From: UBA7332 sp051657165
GTDB taxonomy: Bacteria > Bacteroidota > Bacteroidia > Bacteroidales > UBA7332
DNA length: 24,014 bases
Direction of reading: 5' to 3'
Assembly: GCA_051657165.1 (NCBI GenBank)
Contig: JBOFKD010000304.1
Coordinates: 1 to 24,014, forward strand
Part shown: positions 15,013 to 23,699 of the stretch, piece after piece
How positions within the stretch are numbered: the stretch's first letter is position 1
How the letters are laid out: each line of letters starts with the position of its first letter
Made by a program: the position numbers and the translations under genes
Notes under the pieces: generated by a model
What the model saw: only the letters and a program-made list of their open reading frames with translations
What the model was told of the DNA's origin: nothing
Databases searched by the model: none

Positions 15013-16371
15013 TTATTTCTTAGCAAATTCTTTGTAGAATTCACATACAGTTTCAATTCCTTTGTTGAACAACTCCAGTGAGAAGTTTTCGTTCGGAGAG
15101 TGAATAGCATCAGACTCCAGACCGAAGCCCATCAGAATACTCTTCATACCTAATACGCGCTCAAAAGCTGCAATAATCGGAATACTTCCTCCACTTCTTA
15201 CAGCCAGCGGACGAACACCAAAGATTGTCTCGTAAGCTCTCTCTGCTGCTTTATAAGCAGGTAGAGTGATCGGGCATACGTAACTTTCACCTCCGTGCAT
15301 AGATGTCACGTTTACTTTCACATAATCAGGAGCAACTCTCTCAAAATAAGCTTTTACCAGCTCTCCTATTTTCTCATGATCCTGACCCGGAACTAAACGG
15401 CTTGATAATTTAGCATGAGCTTCAGAAGGAAGTACAGTTTTAGAACCCTCTCCTGTATAACCACCCCAGATACCACAAACATCAAACGTTGGACGAATCC
15501 ATGTACGCTCAAGTGTAGAATATCCTTTTTCGCCAAATAACGCATTAACGCCCAAAGCTTTCATATAAGCTTCGTCTGAATGAGGAACCTGAGCAATCAT
15601 ATCTCTTTCTTCCTGTGATACAGGCAGAATATCATCATAAAAATGAGGAATTGTGATTTTGCCATCAGCATCCGTTGCATCTGCAATCAGTTTGCATAGT
15701 ACATTAATCGGATTAGCCACGGCACCACCAAAGATACCTGAGTGTAGATCCTTATTCGGACCTGTAACATCAATCTGCCAGTATGCAAGACCTCTCAGAC
15801 CTGTAGTAATACTTGGCTGATCTTTACTAACCATTCCTGTATCTGAAACCAGAATAACATCTGCTTTCAGCAATTCTTTGTGTTCAGCACAAAATGCTTC
15901 AAGACTCGGAGAACCAATCTCCTCCTCCCCTTCAAACAAAAACTTCACATTTACTTTCAGCAAATCGTTTTTAACCATTGTCTCAAACGCCTTAGCCTGA
16001 ATAAATGATTGTCCTTTATCATCATTTGCTCCACGCGCCCAGATATGTCCGTCTCTGATTTCAGCTTCAAACGGACTACTTTTCCATAACTCTAATGGTT
16101 CAGCCGGCATTACATCGTAATGGGCATATACCAATACAGTCGGAGCGGCTGGATCAACTATTTTTTCTCCATATACTACCGGATTCCCTTTTGTAGGCAT
16201 TACTTGAGCCTTGTCAGCTTTGGCTTTCAACAATAATGACTTCCAGTGTTCTGCACAAGCTACCATATCAGCTTTATGCTCTGGTTTTGCACTAATAGAC
16301 GGAATACGGATTAATCCGAAAAGTTCATCAAGAAATCGTTCCTGATTTTCCTGGATATACTGTTTGATCAT
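15013..16371 (-). CDS. M20-family metallopeptidase (dipeptidase)
   Basis: A cytoplasmic zinc-dependent peptidase, most likely cleaving dipeptides or small peptides. The 452-aa product has the M20 metal and catalytic sites: HYDVMP (His84, Asp86), WARGANDDKG with the bridging Asp117, EGEEEIGS (147-154) with the catalytic Glu pair, SDTGM (Asp177), and a C-terminal DAIHSPNE His. The inserted dimerisation domain begins near GPNKDLHSGIFGGAVANP. No signal peptide. The length and DDKG form fit the M20 dipeptidase/CNDP-like branch rather than DapE or ArgE, but substrate range is not readable. It is a single gene with its own promoter (16420-16449, overlapping the end of aroC) and a strong terminator. 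Confidence 0.93.
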   Translation of the reverse strand: MIKQYIQENQERFLDELFGLIRIPSISAKPEHKADMVACAEHWKSLLLKAKADKAQVMPTKGNPVVYGEKIVDPAAPTVLVYAHYDVMPAEPLELWKSSPFEAEIRDGHIWARGANDDKGQSFIQAKAFETMVKNDLLKVNVKFLFEGEEEIGSPSLEAFCAEHKELLKADVILVSDTGMVSKDQPSITTGLRGLAYWQIDVTGPNKDLHSGIFGGAVANPINVLCKLIADATDADGKITIPHFYDDILPVSQEERDMIAQVPHSDEAYMKALGVNALFGEKGYSTLERTWIRPTFDVCGIWGGYTGEGSKTVLPSEAHAKLSSRLVPGQDHEKIGELVKAYFERVAPDYVKVNVTSMHGGESYVCPITLPAYKAAERAYETIFGVRPLAVRSGGSIPIIAAFERVLGMKSILMGFGLESDAIHSPNENFSLELFNKGIETVCEFYKEFAKK

Positions 16372-16419
16372 AACTTAATTGTGTATTAATTCTTGGTACT
16401 TGATAAATTTGACTACCGA

Positions 16420-16449
16420 CAAATATAATTAAAAAACATCAAATTACAA
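16420..16449 (-). promoter_or_regulatory. Bacteroidota promoter of the M20 dipeptidase gene
   Basis: On the minus strand TTG (16449-16447) is followed after 19 bp by TATATTTG (16427-16420), a perfect -7 box. The leader to the ATG at 16371 would be about 40-45 nt. The TTG is part of the last Leu codon of aroC, so the promoter starts inside the upstream gene. Confidence 0.65.
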
Positions 16450-17520
16450 TTTAGTAGTCTTATTTAATAAGTAATGATCTAACAATACCATTGCAGCCAT
16501 AGCCTCTACAATCGGAACTGCACGTGGCAATACACAAGGATCATGCCGGCCTTTTGCTTTCAGAATAGCTTCGTTTCCTTCATCGTCTACAGTATCAATA
16601 TTCATAAGAATCGTAGCAACAGGCTTAAACGCTACCCTGAAATAAATATCTTCACCGTTGGATATTCCACCCTGAATTCCTCCGGAATAGTTAGTCTTAG
16701 TTCGTATACGGCTACCGATATTCAGAAAACGGTCATTAACTTCAGATCCTCTTTTGCCAATACCATCAAATCCCATTCCGTACTCAAATCCTTTCACGGC
16801 ATTTATTCCCAGCATAGCAGCCCCCAGATCTGCATGCAGTTTATGAAAAACAGGTTGTCCCAGTCCTACAGGAACTCCCTGAGCAACACAAGTCACAACT
16901 CCACCGATAGTATCACCGGCAGCTTTAACCTCTTTGATCAGTTCACCCATCTCAGAAGCAGCCACGGCATCCGGACATCTCACAGGATTGGATTCAATCA
17001 TACTGAGATCATACTTTTTGTAATCCGGATCGAGTTTTATATCTCCCACCTGTGATGTATATGCCGTAACGGATATACCCAGGTGTTTCAATGCCAGTTT
17101 CGCAAAAGCTCCTGCCACACAACGAGCTACAGTCTCACGGGCCGAAGTACGGCCTCCTCCTCTGTGATCGCGTAATCCATATTTTCGTGTATAGGTGTAA
17201 TCTGCGTGAGATGGTCTGAAGACATCTCTTATATTATCGTAATCTGAAGAATGCTGATTTTCATTCCGGATGATAAAGCCAATAGAAGCTCCTGTCGAGT
17301 GTCCTTCAAAGACTCCCGAAAGAATTTCTACTTTATCACCCTCTTTGCGGGGAGTTGTCAAATCTGACTGACCGGGTCTTCTTCTGTCAAGTTCATGTTG
17401 AATAAAAGCCAGGTCAATTTCTATACCGGCAGGCATCCCATCTATGACACCGCCTAAAGCTACACCATGCGACTCTCCGAAAGAAGTCAGGCGAAATATG
17501 TTTCCAAATGTGTTTCCCAT
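16444..17520 (-). CDS. aroC: Chorismate synthase AroC
   Basis: Catalyses the last step of the shikimate pathway, conversion of 5-enolpyruvylshikimate 3-phosphate to chorismate, using reduced FMN as a cofactor that is not consumed. All three family signatures are in the 358-aa product: FGESHG (14-19), FRPSHADYTYTRKYG (101-115) with RGGGRTSARET (120-130), and the C-terminal region RVAFKPVATILMN. Length is standard. It is the third gene of an apparent operon with the DUF5063 and exonuclease genes (24 bp after the latter). A TAnnTTTG promoter for the next gene overlaps its 3' end. I see no terminator between aroC and the dipeptidase gene. Confidence 0.98.
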   Translation of the reverse strand: MGNTFGNIFRLTSFGESHGVALGGVIDGMPAGIEIDLAFIQHELDRRRPGQSDLTTPRKEGDKVEILSGVFEGHSTGASIGFIIRNENQHSSDYDNIRDVFRPSHADYTYTRKYGLRDHRGGGRTSARETVARCVAGAFAKLALKHLGISVTAYTSQVGDIKLDPDYKKYDLSMIESNPVRCPDAVAASEMGELIKEVKAAGDTIGGVVTCVAQGVPVGLGQPVFHKLHADLGAAMLGINAVKGFEYGMGFDGIGKRGSEVNDRFLNIGSRIRTKTNYSGGIQGGISNGEDIYFRVAFKPVATILMNIDTVDDEGNEAILKAKGRHDPCVLPRAVPIVEAMAAMVLLDHYLLNKTTKL

Positions 17521-17544
17521 TATTCGATAATATAAGAGATTAGA

Positions 17545-18132
17545 TTAGAATCGTTCAGATAAACGATTGTAGATAGACAAACAAGCCCATGCATCCAATG
17601 CTGCATACTTTTTTTGTGCATCTGTTAAAACATCAGCTGCCCAATTGGTAAGCCTTTGCTTCTTTGATATCTTTTGCTGAAAAAGGATGGCAAATATTTT
17701 CTGTAAACTGTTATCTGCGATACCAAAAGGTTTTACAAAGCTTTGAAGTTCAATAAAGCCTTTTGGTGTAATTCCGCATAAGCGGTTTAGTTGTGCAAAG
17801 TCATCTTTTAATGACAATCCTATTTTCAGAACATGATCGTTTGCTAATAGTTTTGCTAAAGATTCCGGCATTCCGATCATATTCAGACGAAACAGGAAAC
17901 ATGTATCCTGTGTTGATAATTGCAAAAGAGCAACTTTATTGACTACACCTTTCTTAAAGGCAGGTTTTGTTTCTGTATCAAAGCCCAGCAGTTTAAAGGT
18001 TGAAAGATAACTCACAGCTTTTTCTGCTTCTTCTGCTGTTTGAATTGTAACGATTCTGCCATCATACTCAATAACAGGAAGCTCTGCGATCTCCTCTTTC
18101 GTGATTTTTATACTTTCAGTATCCACTATCAT
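17545..18132 (-). CDS. DEDDy 3'-5' exonuclease, RNase D-like
   Basis: A small stand-alone exonuclease domain of the DnaQ-like superfamily. In the 195-aa product the acidic residues are in place: GFDTETKP (Asp52, Glu54), KIGLSLKDDFAQL (Asp110 or Asp111), and YAALDAWACLSIY (Tyr176, Asp180), the Tyr marking the DEDDy type. It has no HRDC domain, unlike RNase D, and resembles the WRN-exonuclease/RNase D single-domain group. Whether RNA or DNA is the substrate is unknown. Its ATG overlaps the stop of the DUF5063 gene as ATGA, which suggests coupled translation. Confidence 0.92.
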   Translation of the reverse strand: MIVDTESIKITKEEIAELPVIEYDGRIVTIQTAEEAEKAVSYLSTFKLLGFDTETKPAFKKGVVNKVALLQLSTQDTCFLFRLNMIGMPESLAKLLANDHVLKIGLSLKDDFAQLNRLCGITPKGFIELQSFVKPFGIADNSLQKIFAILFQQKISKKQRLTNWAADVLTDAQKKYAALDAWACLSIYNRLSERF

Positions 18133-18746
18133 AATATTTCTTCGTTCCTATTGTCCTCGTCGCCGCCATAGCCAAATAAGGAGTTTTCATCTTTCTCTAT
18201 TGAGTAATCATCCTGATCATCCTCCTCATCTCCCGATTCGATTTTGCTTAGAACCGGATGAAGCGCACCCATTGCATTCGTCAGTTTCTGACCCCAGTAT
18301 TCATAAAAGCTGGTTCTGCAAATATCCAGTGCCACACGCATAGAATCCTCCTGACGTGTACTGTAAGCAAAGGCCAGATTCTTAACATCCTGATAAATAT
18401 CAGCAAGATCTTCGGAAATCAAGGCCGCAATAGGCATGTCACTGAAAGCCATATCCGGATGAAAAGTCTCCAGATAATCGTCCTTATCCTCCAGAACAGA
18501 TGCTATTTGAGAACGCACCATTTCGTATTCAGTTTCCGAAACAAATTGCTCCGGAAATCCATCCAGCTCGTCTTCATTATCTTTACTCAGCAATACTGCT
18601 TTCAGGTAAAGTAACGGAAGAACGACAACAGCCTTTTTCACAAACTCACCGCGTGAAAAGTTACGTGCATTTTCCATCAGAGAGCAGAACTCTACTGCGA
18701 CAGTCACGAATTCAATGCTGTTTTTATCGTAAATTATATTTTCCAT
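18129..18746 (-). CDS. DUF5063 family protein
   Basis: A protein of unknown function; I recognise the family from the helical N-terminal part (IEFVTVAVEFCSLMENARNFSR, VKKAVVVLPLLYLKA) and the later segment FYEYWGQKLTNAMGALHPVL. The 205-aa product is predicted cytoplasmic and mostly helical through residue 170, then ends in a very acidic low-complexity tail (GDEEDDQDDYSIEKDEN...). No catalytic motif is evident. It is first in the operon with the DEDDy exonuclease (4-bp ATGA overlap) and aroC, and has a good promoter (18769-18798). The tight coupling suggests a partnership with the exonuclease, which is inference. Confidence 0.85.
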   Translation of the reverse strand: MENIIYDKNSIEFVTVAVEFCSLMENARNFSRGEFVKKAVVVLPLLYLKAVLLSKDNEDELDGFPEQFVSETEYEMVRSQIASVLEDKDDYLETFHPDMAFSDMPIAALISEDLADIYQDVKNLAFAYSTRQEDSMRVALDICRTSFYEYWGQKLTNAMGALHPVLSKIESGDEEDDQDDYSIEKDENSLFGYGGDEDNRNEEIL

Positions 18747-18768
18747 ATTTATCCCACTTAGTCCGGCG

Positions 18769-18798
18769 CAAAGATAAGGTAAATGCTTTATATGACAA
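18769..18798 (-). promoter_or_regulatory. Bacteroidota promoter of the DUF5063-exonuclease-aroC operon
   Basis: On the minus strand TTG (18798-18796), 19 bp, then TATCTTTG (18776-18769), a perfect -7 match. The -7 box ends 23 bp before the ATG at 18746, giving a short leader of about 15-18 nt. Confidence 0.65.
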
Positions 18799-18913
18799 TA
18801 AAGAGTTTGTGATTATCATCATTACATTACTCATATATATAATTCATAATCCGGAATAGGAATATCAACGTATAAAATGCAGTATTTGCTAAATGAGAAT
18901 TAAAAAAATATAC

Positions 18914-18921
18914 TAACTTTG
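18914..18921 (+). promoter_or_regulatory. Bacteroidota -7 box for aspS
   Basis: TAACTTTG is a perfect TAnnTTTG match with a leader of about 55 nt to the aspS ATG. A TTTG exists at 18885-18888, but the 25-bp spacing is longer than usual, so only the -7 element is claimed. Confidence 0.55.
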
Positions 18922-18983
18922 GCGGGTCGTATGCAAAGTACAACACGTATAAGATTTCAAACATACTATAATATAAAAAAATT

Positions 18984-20744
18984 ATGTATAGAACACATAC
19001 ATGCGGACAATTACGAATGGCTGATGTAAACTCTGAAGTTACACTGGCAGGTTGGGTACAACGCGTTCGTAAAATGGGTGGAATGACTTTTATTGACATC
19101 CGTGATCGTTACGGGATCACTCAGCTTGTTTTTAACCACGAACAGAACGAAGAACTTTGCGATAAAGCAAATAAATTAGGTCGTGAATTCGTTATTCAGG
19201 TTGATGGTACTGTTATGGAACGTTCTGCTAAGAACAAAAATATCCCTACCGGAGATATCGAAATTATCGTTAAGAATCTGATTATTCTGAATGCATCTGA
19301 AACACCTCCTTTCACTATTGAAGATGAAACAGATGGTGGTGATGAACTGCGTATGCAATATCGCTATCTTGATTTGCGCCGTTCACCGGTAAGAGCAAAT
19401 CTTGAATTGCGCCACAAACTGGCTTTCGAGACTCGCCGTTTCCTTGACGATCAGAAATTTCTTGAAGTAGAAACACCTGTACTGATTAAGTCTACTCCGG
19501 AAGGAGCTCGTGACTTCGTAGTACCTTCACGTATGAATCCGGGAGAATTTTATGCATTACCTCAGTCTCCTCAGGTGTTTAAGCAACTTTTGATGGTTTC
19601 TGGTTTTGACCGCTACTTCCAGATCGTGAAATGTTTCCGCGATGAAGACTTACGTGCTGACCGTCAGCCTGAGTTTACTCAGATTGACTGCGAAATGTCA
19701 TTTGTTACTCAGGAAGATGTATTAAATACATTTGAAGGTTTGACTAAACATCTTTTCAAACATCTGAAAGGTATCGATATCAATGATACGTTCATCCGTA
19801 TGCCTTATGCCGATGCAATGAAATATTACGGATCTGACAAACCGGACATCCGTTTTGGAATGAAATTCGTTGAATTAAAAGATCTTACAACAGGCAAAGA
19901 CTTCGTAGTATTTGATTCAGCTGAATATGTAGGTGGTATCTGTGCAGAGGGATGTGCAACATACACTCGCAAACAAATTGATGCTCTTACTGATTTCGTT
20001 AAACGTCCTCAGGTTGGAGCAAAAGGTCTTGTTTGGGTACGCTGCGAAGCTGACGGAACATTAAAATCTTCAGTAGACAAATTCTACTCTCAGGAAGATC
20101 TGAAAGCATGGGCTGATCGTTTTGGTGCTAAACCGGGCGACTTAATGCTTATCCTTGCAGGTGATGAGAAGAAAACGCAAAAAGCACTTTGCGAACTTCG
20201 TCTTGAGATGGGTAACCAGCTTGGTCTGCGCGACAAAAATGTATTTGCTCCTCTATGGGTAGTTGATTTCCCTCTTCTTGAGTGGGACGAAGATGCTCAG
20301 CGCTTCTTTGCAATGCACCACCCGTTCACGGCTCCTAAACCAGAAGATATTGCTCTTCTTGAAACAGATCCGGGCAAAGTCAGAGCAAATGCTTATGACC
20401 TTGTTATCAATGGTGTTGAGCTTGGTGGCGGATCTATCCGTATCCATGACAGCAAATTACAAAACAAAATGTTCCAGGTTTTAGGATTCACTGAAGAGCA
20501 AGCTCAGTATCAGTTCGGATTCCTGATGAATGCCTTCAAATTCGGTGCGCCTCCTCACGGTGGTATTGCATTTGGGTTAGATCGTTTTGTTTCAATCCTT
20601 GCAGGATTAGATTCAATCCGTGACTGTATTGCATTCCCTAAGAATAATTCAGGTCGTGATGTGATGATCGATGCACCTTCTTTGATTGACCCTGCTCAAT
20701 TAACAGAACTTTGCCTGAGCATCAATCCGATTGAAAAGAAATAA
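18984..20744 (+). CDS. aspS: Aspartyl-tRNA synthetase
   Basis: Charges tRNA(Asp) with aspartate in the cytoplasm. The 586-aa product has the bacterial layout: N-terminal OB-fold anticodon-binding domain (1-105, TLAGWVQRVRKMGGMTFIDIRDR), class II core with motif 1 near FLEVETPVLIKSTPEGARDF (159-178), motif 2 FRDEDLRADRQPEFTQIDCE (218-237) and motif 3 GGIAFGLDRFVSIL (about 526-539), and the inserted bacterial GAD-type domain (about 285-420). Met31 aligns with a position that, from memory, is His in non-discriminating enzymes, so a tRNA(Asp)-specific enzyme is somewhat favoured. It is divergent from the DUF5063 operon and ends in a terminator at 20790-20832. Confidence 0.97.
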   Translation: MYRTHTCGQLRMADVNSEVTLAGWVQRVRKMGGMTFIDIRDRYGITQLVFNHEQNEELCDKANKLGREFVIQVDGTVMERSAKNKNIPTGDIEIIVKNLIILNASETPPFTIEDETDGGDELRMQYRYLDLRRSPVRANLELRHKLAFETRRFLDDQKFLEVETPVLIKSTPEGARDFVVPSRMNPGEFYALPQSPQVFKQLLMVSGFDRYFQIVKCFRDEDLRADRQPEFTQIDCEMSFVTQEDVLNTFEGLTKHLFKHLKGIDINDTFIRMPYADAMKYYGSDKPDIRFGMKFVELKDLTTGKDFVVFDSAEYVGGICAEGCATYTRKQIDALTDFVKRPQVGAKGLVWVRCEADGTLKSSVDKFYSQEDLKAWADRFGAKPGDLMLILAGDEKKTQKALCELRLEMGNQLGLRDKNVFAPLWVVDFPLLEWDEDAQRFFAMHHPFTAPKPEDIALLETDPGKVRANAYDLVINGVELGGGSIRIHDSKLQNKMFQVLGFTEEQAQYQFGFLMNAFKFGAPPHGGIAFGLDRFVSILAGLDSIRDCIAFPKNNSGRDVMIDAPSLIDPAQLTELCLSINPIEKK

Positions 20745-20789
20745 GACAAAGGATTCACATTTAGCTTTCCTTTGAGATGATAAAATAAG

Positions 20790-20832
20790 AGGCGATAAGT
20801 TGTAAAGAGTTTTTATGACTTGTCGCCTTTTT
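20790..20832 (+). terminator. Terminator after aspS
   Basis: AGGCGATAAGT (20790-20800) pairs with ACTTGTCGCCT (20818-20828) through one U-G pair, followed by five T. A weaker 7-bp hairpin precedes it (CAAAGGA 20747-20753, TCCTTTG 20768-20774). It separates aspS from the TonB receptor gene; no perfect promoter box is visible in the remaining 50 bp before that gene. Confidence 0.8.
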
Positions 20833-20882
20833 ACTTATATTCATCTTTATCTAATTTATAAGCCACGATTTAATATCGAAAA

Positions 20883-23285
20883 ATGAGTAAAAACAGAACA
20901 CTATTTATTCTCTGTCTTTTAATCGTACACGGAATTACTTTTGCGCAGCATAAGGTAAAAGTTTTCGGCTATGTACTGGATGAAAAGAAACAGCCTGTTG
21001 AAGCTGCCAATGTTCATCTTATTAAAGAAAACAGAGGAACAACTACAAGTGGTTCAGGATATTTCGAGCTCGAAATTCCTGCTTCCGATACTACGGATAT
21101 TGTTTTCTCCTTTCTCGGATACGAAAAAAGTGCCCGCACTTTTCTTCCTTCTGAAAAAGATTATTTTGTGACCGTCAAACTTAAAGAATCAAGCAATATG
21201 CTTGAAGGAGTTACTGTTACCGAAAATCGTCGTCAGATCAATTCAATGCAAAATGTAGATATATCTAAGACCCGTCTTCTATCAGACCCTTCGGGAGGAA
21301 GCATCGAATCTCTGATTGTCACTTTTGCAGGTGTGAATTCTAACAATGAATTAAGCTCTCAGTATTCGGTCCGTGGAGGAAATTTTGACGAGAATAGCGT
21401 CTATATCAATGGTACAGAAGTCTACAGACCTCTGCTTATGCGTGCCGGACAGCAGGAAGGATTAAGTATTATCAATCCTGATATGGTGGAGAAAGTTAGT
21501 TTTTCTGCCGGAGGGTATGATGCTAAGTATACCGACAAAATGGCCTCTGTACTTGATATTACCTATAAGAAGCCCAGTGAATTTGAGGCTGGTGTAAGTG
21601 CCAGTCTTATGGGAGCTAGTGCTTACATTGGTAGTACCTCCCGCAATTTCTCTCAGCTTTATGGCATTCGTTTTAAGAGAAATACAACATTCCTTAGCAC
21701 ACTTCAGGAAAAAGGGGAATATGATCCTTCATTTCTTGACTTTCAGACTCATCTGACCTGGGATTTTGCTAAAGACTGGGATCTTACATTTTTAGGAAAT
21801 GTTTCGCGAAACGAATATAACTTTACACCTCAATCCCGTTCTACTCAGTTCGGGAATTACATGAATGCTAAGAAATTCAAAGTCTATTTCGAAGGTAAGG
21901 AAGAGGATTTATTTCAGACTCTTTTCGGAGCTATGACATTGACGCGAAAGCTAAACGAAGATACAAAATTACGGATCAATGCATCTGCGTTTAATACGAA
22001 TGAGCATGAGACCTATGATATCACCGGACAATACTGGCTGAGTGATGTTGGTGATCCGGAGGATTCGAATGATATTTCATCAGGTGTTGGGACTTATCAC
22101 GAACATGCACGTAACAGGCTTCAGGCTCTTGTTCTTGAACTCGGACATTCGGGCGAGACAAAAGTTGGGTCTACACTGTTCGAATGGGGTGTAAACTACA
22201 AAAGAGAACGTATTAAAGATAAGATGCGTGAATGGGAAATGCGTGACTCAGCAGGCTATTCGCTTCCGTCTACCGGAGATAAAGTAAATGTTTTCTACAA
22301 TTTACAATCTAAGAACGATGTTTCGAGTAACCGCTTTGCAGGATATGTTCAGGATAATTACAAATGGGTAAACAGTTCCGGATTCTGGGGAGTGACAGGT
22401 GGTGTAAGACTTTCCTACTGGAGCTTTAATAATGAGTTTCTGGCAAGTCCGCGAGCAAACATCTCATTTGTGCCTCATAAAAATCCGAACCTGACATTCC
22501 GTTTTTCAACCGGATTATATTACCAGTCACCATTCTATAAAGAATTTCGTGATACAGTAAATGTAAACGGCAACGTTATCGTAAAACTTAATAAACACAT
22601 TAAGTCACAACGTTCGTTACAGTTCATTGGTGGTGGCGACTACAATTTCCGCTCCTGGGGAAGACCTTTCCGCTTTACAGCTGAAGCTTATTACAAAGCT
22701 CTGGATAATCTTATCCCCTACACCATTGACAATGTGCGTGTCACTTATGCCGGCAAAAACGAAGGACACGGATATGCTACAGGTGTTGATTTTAAATTAT
22801 TCGGTGAATTTGTTCCGGGTACGGATTCATGGATAAGCCTTTCGCTTATGAAATCCGAAGAAAAGATCCGTGGGAAATGGGTTCCACGTCCTACAGAGCA
22901 GCGATATAGTTTCTCTTTGTTCTTCCAGGATTATTTCCCGAGCAATCCGAAGTATAAATTTAATCTGAAAGCAGTACTGGCTGATGGAGTTCCCGTTTCT
23001 CCTCCTCACAAAGGAATGGATGGTGGATTCTTCCGTACCCCGGCTTATAAACGAATCGACTGTGGTATATCGCGTCAGTTAGTCGGCAATCAGGACAAGT
23101 TTATGCATAATGGCTTTTTCAGCGCTTTCAAGAGTATCTGGATTGCACTGGATCTGTTTAATATTGCCAACTTCAAAAACGTTAACTCCTACTATTGGGT
23201 TACAGACATTAATAACAATCAGTACGCTGTACCAAATTATCTGACTTCATTTCAGGTCAATCTGCGTCTAACGGCTGAATTCTAG
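20883..23285 (+). CDS. TonB-dependent outer membrane receptor with carboxypeptidase-regulatory domain
   Basis: An outer-membrane beta-barrel that imports a substrate with energy from TonB/ExbBD. The 800-aa product has a signal peptide (1-22, ending ITFAQ), a CarboxypepD_reg-like Ig-fold domain (about 25-112, VFGYVLDEKKQPVEAANVHL ... SFLGYEK), a plug domain (about 118-230; YSVRGGNFDENSVYINGTEV is a plug hallmark), and a long barrel region ending in an aromatic residue (TAEF), as outer-membrane barrels do. At 800 aa it is shorter than SusC proteins (about 1000 aa), and no SusD gene is next to it, so it is not a glycan SusCD pair. The substrate is unknown; there are no iron or cobalamin genes nearby. 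It ends in a strong terminator. Confidence 0.93.
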   Translation: MSKNRTLFILCLLIVHGITFAQHKVKVFGYVLDEKKQPVEAANVHLIKENRGTTTSGSGYFELEIPASDTTDIVFSFLGYEKSARTFLPSEKDYFVTVKLKESSNMLEGVTVTENRRQINSMQNVDISKTRLLSDPSGGSIESLIVTFAGVNSNNELSSQYSVRGGNFDENSVYINGTEVYRPLLMRAGQQEGLSIINPDMVEKVSFSAGGYDAKYTDKMASVLDITYKKPSEFEAGVSASLMGASAYIGSTSRNFSQLYGIRFKRNTTFLSTLQEKGEYDPSFLDFQTHLTWDFAKDWDLTFLGNVSRNEYNFTPQSRSTQFGNYMNAKKFKVYFEGKEEDLFQTLFGAMTLTRKLNEDTKLRINASAFNTNEHETYDITGQYWLSDVGDPEDSNDISSGVGTYHEHARNRLQALVLELGHSGETKVGSTLFEWGVNYKRERIKDKMREWEMRDSAGYSLPSTGDKVNVFYNLQSKNDVSSNRFAGYVQDNYKWVNSSGFWGVTGGVRLSYWSFNNEFLASPRANISFVPHKNPNLTFRFSTGLYYQSPFYKEFRDTVNVNGNVIVKLNKHIKSQRSLQFIGGGDYNFRSWGRPFRFTAEAYYKALDNLIPYTIDNVRVTYAGKNEGHGYATGVDFKLFGEFVPGTDSWISLSLMKSEEKIRGKWVPRPTEQRYSFSLFFQDYFPSNPKYKFNLKAVLADGVPVSPPHKGMDGGFFRTPAYKRIDCGISRQLVGNQDKFMHNGFFSAFKSIWIALDLFNIANFKNVNSYYWVTDINNNQYAVPNYLTSFQVNLRLTAEF

Positions 23286-23309
23286 AAATGTTATACCGGA
23301 TATATTTAT

Positions 23310-23357
23310 GAAAGAAGGGTGTGTCAAATCTATACGATTTTGATACACCCTTCTTTC
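23310..23357 (+). terminator. Strong terminator after the TonB-dependent receptor gene
   Basis: A 19-bp stem (23310-23328 with 23339-23357) with one G-U pair closes on a 10-nt loop. The arms contain GAAAGAAGGGTGT and its complement, and the 3' arm is T-rich. It lies 24 nt after the stop codon. Confidence 0.85.
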
Positions 23358-23699
23358 TATGAAATATTCCCTTTCTTATCTACTTCACGGCTCGACTCCC
23401 TCAATCGGTCGTCAGCCGCGGTTACAGGTTAGTTACACCTTCGGCGTAAAAGAAAAAACTCCATTACTAATGATAGAAATCGTATAAGCTCGGATCTTGT
23501 AAGAAGTAATGGTAAAGGAAACAACTTCTCTGCTTATTACTTTTCTTTAATCCCAGAGGGATTATTTGTTTGTAACCGCGGCGTAGAAGCAATAGATTCC
23601 TTCAGGAGTATTGCTTTTACCCGTGGAAAGGGGAAACACCCAAGTCTTGCAACCCCGAAGGTGGTTGTTTGTGATATTAATACCATCAGTTCGCGTATC
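23358..23699. repeat. Hairpin-rich degenerate intergenic repeat element
   Basis: A 342-bp gene-free stretch built from GC-rich dyads in AT-rich DNA. Hairpins: 23433-23449 (TTAC/GTAA with CC/GG, loop TTC), 23548-23564 (TAATCCC/GGGATTA, loop AGA), 23576-23626 (18 pairs with one bulged C and two wobbles, CCGCGG... with ...CCGTGG), and 23650-23667 (CAACC/GGTTG around CGAAG, one mismatch). A 12-bp perfect inverted repeat joins 23415-23426 (GCCGCGGTTACA) to 23571-23582, and an 8-bp one joins 23461-23468 to 23505-23512. From memory, such modules resemble dispersed non-coding repeats in Bacteroidales genomes. No transposase is present, so mobility is not shown. Confidence 0.65.

Noticed and set aside
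16543..17055. 170-codon plus-strand open frame antisense to aroC
   Set aside because: It lies entirely inside the well-conserved aroC gene, has no recognisable domain, and its composition (Ser/His/Ile-rich) is that of a reverse-strand shadow.
20883..23285. SusC-type glycan receptor linked to the fucosidase
   Set aside because: The protein is about 200 residues shorter than SusC, has no SusD neighbour, and is 14 kb from the fucosidase with core genes between them.
23358..23699. A complete IS200/IS605 element or retron
   Set aside because: No transposase or reverse transcriptase reading frame exists in or beside the hairpin-rich stretch. Only non-coding structure is visible.
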